Assembly (NCBI GenBank): GCA_014382085.1 | Contig: JACNKJ010000401.1 | Location: 1 to 8,013, forward strand | Direction: 5' to 3' | Length of the DNA: 8,013 nucleotides | Source: a bacterium | Lineage (GTDB): Bacteria > Krumholzibacteriota > Krumholzibacteriia > JACNKJ01 | Part shown: piece after piece, positions 4,876 to 8,013 of the stretch | Layout of the letters: the number at the start of each line of letters is the position of its first letter | Numbering within the stretch: the stretch's first letter is position 1 | Program-made: the position numbers and the translations under genes | The notes under the pieces: generated by a model | Databases searched by the model: none | Seen by the model: the letters and a program-made list of their open reading frames with translations, nothing else | Told to the model about the DNA's origin: nothing

Positions 4876-7434
4876 ATGCACGAGAAATACACGATTCAGT
4901 CCCGCGCCGCACTAGAGGCCGCCCAGGGTTTCGCGGAAGAGAATGGACACCACGAAATCACCGGCCTTCATTTGGCTAAGGCGCTACTTCTAGATTCCAA
5001 GGGTTTTTGCGCGGCTCTCGTGCAGAAGCTAGGCGTGGATCTTCAAGATTTGCGAACGGCCATCGACGAAGGCTTAAGTCGCCTTACCCGGTCCGAAGGC
5101 AGTAGCCTGAGCATGTCTTCGGGATTGGCCGCACTCCTCAGGGAAGCCGGCCGCCTCTCCGTCAAGTGGGGCGACGAATACCTTTCGGTGGAGCATCTGC
5201 TCATGGCCATGACCGAAAAGGGCGGCGAGTCTTTAAAGGCGATTCTCGCGGATAGAGGCATCGACTCCATGCGCATCGAAGCCGCTATTCACGAGCTTCG
5301 AGGTGGCAGAAGGGTCAATAGCGAGGATCCGGAATCCACATTTAAGGCCCTGGAGAAGTACGCGCGCAATCTCAGCGCAGACGCCCATTCGGGCAAGCTC
5401 GATCCGGTAATCGGACGTGACGAAGAGATTCGTCGGGTCATCGAAGTGTTGGGCCGGCGCCGGAAGAACAATCCTGTCCTCTTGGGCGACCCGGGTGTTG
5501 GCAAGACCGCGATCGTGGAGGGCCTTGCCCAGCGCATCCATGAAGGAGATGTGCCGGAAGGACTCAAGAACAAGCGAGTGATGGTCCTGGATTTGGGGAG
5601 CCTGCTGGCCGGCGCCAAGTATCGTGGCGAATTCGAAGAGCGTCTCAAGGCCGTGCTCGAGGAAGTGAGCGCGTCCGAGGGCGAAGTCATCCTATTCATC
5701 GATGAGATGCACACACTCATCGGCGCAGGAGGGGCCGAAGGGGCCGTGGACGCCGCCAATATGCTCAAACCCGCTCTAGCTCGTGGGGAACTGCGCTGCA
5801 TCGGCGCTACGACCTTGGGAGAGTATCGCAAGTACATCGAGAAGGACGCCGCCTTTGAACGCCGCTTCATGCCGATCATGGTGGAAGAACCAGACGTCGA
5901 GGACACCATTGCCATTCTAAGAGGTCTCAAGGATCGCTACGAGTTGCACCACGGTGTTCGAATCGAGGACGAGGCCCTCATACAGGCCGCACGCTTGTCG
6001 GACAGGCACATCAGCGATCGGTTCCAGCCGGACAAGGCCATCGACTGTGTGGATGAGGCGGCCAGCCAGTTGCGCACCATGATCGACTCCATGCCCCCGG
6101 AACTCGATCGCCTGGATCGCCGCAAGCGAAGGCTCGAGATCGAGAAAGCGGCCCTTGGCAAAGCGGAGGATGATTCCTCTCGTCGTCGCCTTACGGAGAT
6201 CGAGGCGGATCTCGCCAAGCTTGCGGAAGAAGGCTCGGCACTTCGAGCACGATGGGATCGTGAGAAAGAACTCATTACGGCAATCCGCTCTGGCAAGACG
6301 ATCCTCGAATCGCTTCGCGACGAATCTCAGCGCAGCGAGCGCGGTGGGGCGCTGGAGCGCGTGGCGCAGATTCGATACGGGGACATTCCGGAGGAGCAGA
6401 AGCGACTCGAGGAAAACATCGTGAAGCTGAAGAAGGTGCAAGGGGAGGGAGCCTTGCTTCCCGAGGCTGTGGACGCGGAACTCATTGCTAATGTCGTTTC
6501 CAAATGGACGGGCATTCCCGCTAGCCGCCTCCTGGAGGGCGAACGCGAGAAACTTCGCCACATGGAAGAACGCATCCACCGCCGATTGGTCGGACAGGAT
6601 GAGGCAGTGATCGCCATTTCCGATTCCGTTCGCCGAGCTCGGGCGGGGCTTCAGGATGAGGGGCGGCCCCTGGGCAGCTTCCTTCTGCTGGGTCCCACGG
6701 GTGTTGGAAAGACGGAACTGGCGCGCTCACTGGCCGAGTTTCTTTTCGACGACGAGAGCAACATGATCCGCCTGGACATGAGCGAGTACATGGAGAAGCA
6801 CGCGGTTAGCAGAATGATCGGCGCACCGCCCGGCTACGTGGGCCACGATGAAGGCGGAGCACTCACCGAGGCCGTGCGTCGGAGGCCGCATTCCTTGCTG
6901 CTGCTCGACGAGTTGGAAAAAGCGCATCCGGACGTGTTCAACGTGTTGTTGCAGATACTCGACGATGGACGCCTTACCGACGGGAAGGGCCGCACGGTGG
7001 ATTTCACACAGACCCTGGTGCTCATGACGAGCAATTTGAGGGATGATGCCTCAGTGCGGGATCATTTCCGGCCCGAGTTCATCAATCGCCTCGACGAGAT
7101 CCTTGTTTTCAAATCCCTGAAACGCGATCAGCTTCGGGAGATCGTGGATGTTCAGATCTCGCGCCTGAAAACGCGTTTGGTCGAGCAGGATATAGAGCTT
7201 GAGCTCAGCGATTCAGCTCTGGAGTGTTTGGCCGAAGAGGGATATTCTGAGGAGTTCGGAGCCCGGCCCCTAAAAAGAACCATCCAGAATAGGATCCAAA
7301 AGCCGCTGGCTGAAGCCATTCTTGAAGGGCGAGCTGGATCCGGTTGCAGGGTCTCGTTCGATCGAAAAGATGGGGAGTTTATTGTCGCTATCGAGGAGGC
7401 TCTTCATGGAGAATCCTTGAATGCGTCGGGATAA
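4876..7434 (+). CDS. clpB: ATP-dependent disaggregase ClpB (Hsp100)
   Basis: 852 residues (E. coli ClpB 857). A hexameric AAA+ chaperone that threads aggregated proteins through its pore with DnaK/DnaJ/GrpE in the cytoplasm. Start at 4876 is set by GGAGG (4866-4870) and by the normal N-terminus (MHEKYTIQSRAALEAAQ); an in-frame ATG at 4825 would add 17 atypical residues. Order: ClpN domain 1-145; AAA1 with Walker A GDPGVGKT (204-211), pore loop KYRG (248-251), Walker B ILFIDE (272-277), arginine finger FERR (327-330); coiled-coil M-domain about 404-522, which marks ClpB rather than ClpA/ClpC; AAA2 with Walker A GPTGVGKT (606-613), pore loop GYVG (653-656), Walker B LLLLDE (674-679), sensor-1 N720, arginine finger R738, sensor-2 GAR (795-797). 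No IGF/IGL ClpP-docking loop was seen. Unusual: only 9 residues separate TSNL (718-721) from FRPEF (731-735), against 28 in E. coli. Convergent with mtnA. Confidence 0.97.
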   Translation: MHEKYTIQSRAALEAAQGFAEENGHHEITGLHLAKALLLDSKGFCAALVQKLGVDLQDLRTAIDEGLSRLTRSEGSSLSMSSGLAALLREAGRLSVKWGDEYLSVEHLLMAMTEKGGESLKAILADRGIDSMRIEAAIHELRGGRRVNSEDPESTFKALEKYARNLSADAHSGKLDPVIGRDEEIRRVIEVLGRRRKNNPVLLGDPGVGKTAIVEGLAQRIHEGDVPEGLKNKRVMVLDLGSLLAGAKYRGEFEERLKAVLEEVSASEGEVILFIDEMHTLIGAGGAEGAVDAANMLKPALARGELRCIGATTLGEYRKYIEKDAAFERRFMPIMVEEPDVEDTIAILRGLKDRYELHHGVRIEDEALIQAARLSDRHISDRFQPDKAIDCVDEAASQLRTMIDSMPPELDRLDRRKRRLEIEKAALGKAEDDSSRRRLTEIEADLAKLAEEGSALRARWDREKELITAIRSGKTILESLRDESQRSERGGALERVAQIRYGDIPEEQKRLEENIVKLKKVQGEGALLPEAVDAELIANVVSKWTGIPASRLLEGEREKLRHMEERIHRRLVGQDEAVIAISDSVRRARAGLQDEGRPLGSFLLLGPTGVGKTELARSLAEFLFDDESNMIRLDMSEYMEKHAVSRMIGAPPGYVGHDEGGALTEAVRRRPHSLLLLDELEKAHPDVFNVLLQILDDGRLTDGKGRTVDFTQTLVLMTSNLRDDASVRDHFRPEFINRLDEILVFKSLKRDQLREIVDVQISRLKTRLVEQDIELELSDSALECLAEEGYSEEFGARPLKRTIQNRIQKPLAEAILEGRAGSGCRVSFDRKDGEFIVAIEEALHGESLNASG

Positions 7435-7439
7435 ATGAG

Positions 7440-8013
7440 TCAATCGATAGGGGCAAGTTTGGCGAGGCAGCCAGCGGCCAATTGATCTGCGCGGTAGAAT
7501 CCGCAGTCCAGGATCAATCCACTGAGCAAGTTCGCCGGCGTCACATCGAAGGCTGGGTTGAAAACCTTGGAGCTCGCCGGGCCCCAGTCGCGGAGAACTT
7601 CTTCGGCTGCCCGCTCTTCGATGGGGATGGCGCTGCCATTCGGGCAATCCCAATCGATGGTGCTTCGAGGCGCGACGGCATAAAAGGGAATCCCGTGGTG
7701 ATGAGCGGCGACGGCCAATCCATAAGTGCCGATTTTGTTGGCGAAGTCTCCGTTCATGGCCACGCGATCGGCTCCTACGAAGACCTTCTGAACTTTTCCG
7801 GCGGCCATGAGCGAGGCCGCCATGTTGTCGCAAATCAGGGTGTGGGGAATTCCAAGCCGGGCTAATTCCCAGGTGGTCAGACGTGCGCCCTGCAGTAAGG
7901 GGCGCGTTTCATCCACGTAGACCTGAATTGCTTTGCCCTCTTCGTGGGCGCGGCGGATCACTCCCAGGGCCGTACCCATGCCCGCCGTGGCCAAGCCGCC
8001 GCTGTTGCAGTGT
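7440..8013 (-). CDS. mtnA: S-methyl-5-thioribose-1-phosphate isomerase, C-terminal half (5' end outside window)
   Basis: About 190 residues of a protein usually near 350, open to the right edge; the stop is TCA at 7440-7442 (TGA on this strand). MtnA converts 5-methylthioribose-1-phosphate to methylthioribulose-1-phosphate in methionine salvage (cytoplasm). The fragment begins HCNSGGLATAGMGTALGV, holding the catalytic cysteine of the family's (T)HCN.G motif (codon 7007+1000, i.e. 8007-8009), and continues with VYVDETRPLLQGARLT, then VFVGADRVAMNGD, whose aspartate (codon 7767-7769) matches the second catalytic residue, and NKIGTYGLA. It ends with FNPAFDVTP and a divergent C-terminal tail. Both catalytic residues are present, so there is no sign of decay. 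Related eIF2B-like sugar isomerases (for example ribose-1,5-bisphosphate isomerase) share the fold, but the HCNSG and DETRP..QGARLT motifs favour MtnA. The gene end is 5 bases from the clpB stop, facing it. Confidence 0.93.
   Translation of the reverse strand, partial: HCNSGGLATAGMGTALGVIRRAHEEGKAIQVYVDETRPLLQGARLTTWELARLGIPHTLICDNMAASLMAAGKVQKVFVGADRVAMNGDFANKIGTYGLAVAAHHHGIPFYAVAPRSTIDWDCPNGSAIPIEERAAEEVLRDWGPASSKVFNPAFDVTPANLLSGLILDCGFYRADQLAAGCLAKLAPID

Noticed and set aside
5289..6579. Long open frames of 213 and 220 codons on the - strand inside clpB
   Set aside because: They are antisense to a fully conserved clpB reading frame, contain low-complexity Arg/Ser-rich or unrecognisable protein and have no supporting start context.
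7344..7865. 173-codon + strand frame across the clpB end and mtnA
   Set aside because: It is a shadow of clpB and of the clearly conserved mtnA on the opposite strand; its protein matches no family I know.
7992..7994. mtnA starting at TTG (position 7994 on the - strand)
   Set aside because: The frame continues upstream to the window edge with HCNSGG, the catalytic cysteine motif of MtnA, so this is an internal leucine codon.

Overview
The window looks like an ordinary chromosomal segment of a Gram-negative bacterium, probably of the FCB superphylum or a related candidate phylum (Eisenbacteria-, Krumholzibacteria- or KSB1-like). The main clue is the first gene, which ends in a 'QNHPNPFNPST' FlgD-like/type A sorting tail, common in secreted proteins of those groups. 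Base composition is moderately GC-rich throughout, Shine-Dalgarno sites are clear, and genes are tightly packed. There is no sign of a mobile element, CRISPR array, tRNA or rRNA. The phylum call is inference from family features only.

Layout, left to right on the + strand unless noted. (1) 2-805: C-terminal part of a large secreted protein with NxG-turn repeats, an Ig-like domain and a sorting tail, followed by a strong intrinsic terminator (828-855). (2) 925-3850: a compact three-gene operon encoding a membrane-anchored HExxH metallopeptidase, a LolD/MacB-type ABC ATPase (TTG start overlapping the previous stop as TTGA) and an FtsX/MacB-type permease (start overlapping the previous stop as ATGA). 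(3) 3996-4676: a small secreted protein of unknown function, probably a beta-sandwich. (4) 4876-7434: clpB, the Hsp100 disaggregase, behind a 199-base leader rich in short inverted repeats, including a hairpin that could cover the clpB ribosome binding site. (5) 7440-8013 on the - strand: the C-terminal half of mtnA (methylthioribose-1-phosphate isomerase), convergent with clpB and separated from it by 5 bases.

How the genes work together: the peptidase, ATPase and permease are translationally coupled and probably act together at the cell envelope. The peptidase sits where a MacA-type adaptor often would, so the complex may process or extract an envelope substrate rather than pump drugs. ClpB acts with DnaK/DnaJ/GrpE on protein aggregates, and MtnA acts in methionine salvage; neither has an obvious functional tie to its neighbours.

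No wholly new system is evident. The points most worth a second look are the peptidase-ABC cassette, a roughly 65-70-residue insertion in the permease periplasmic domain, a shortened segment in the second AAA+ module of ClpB, and the structured clpB leader.
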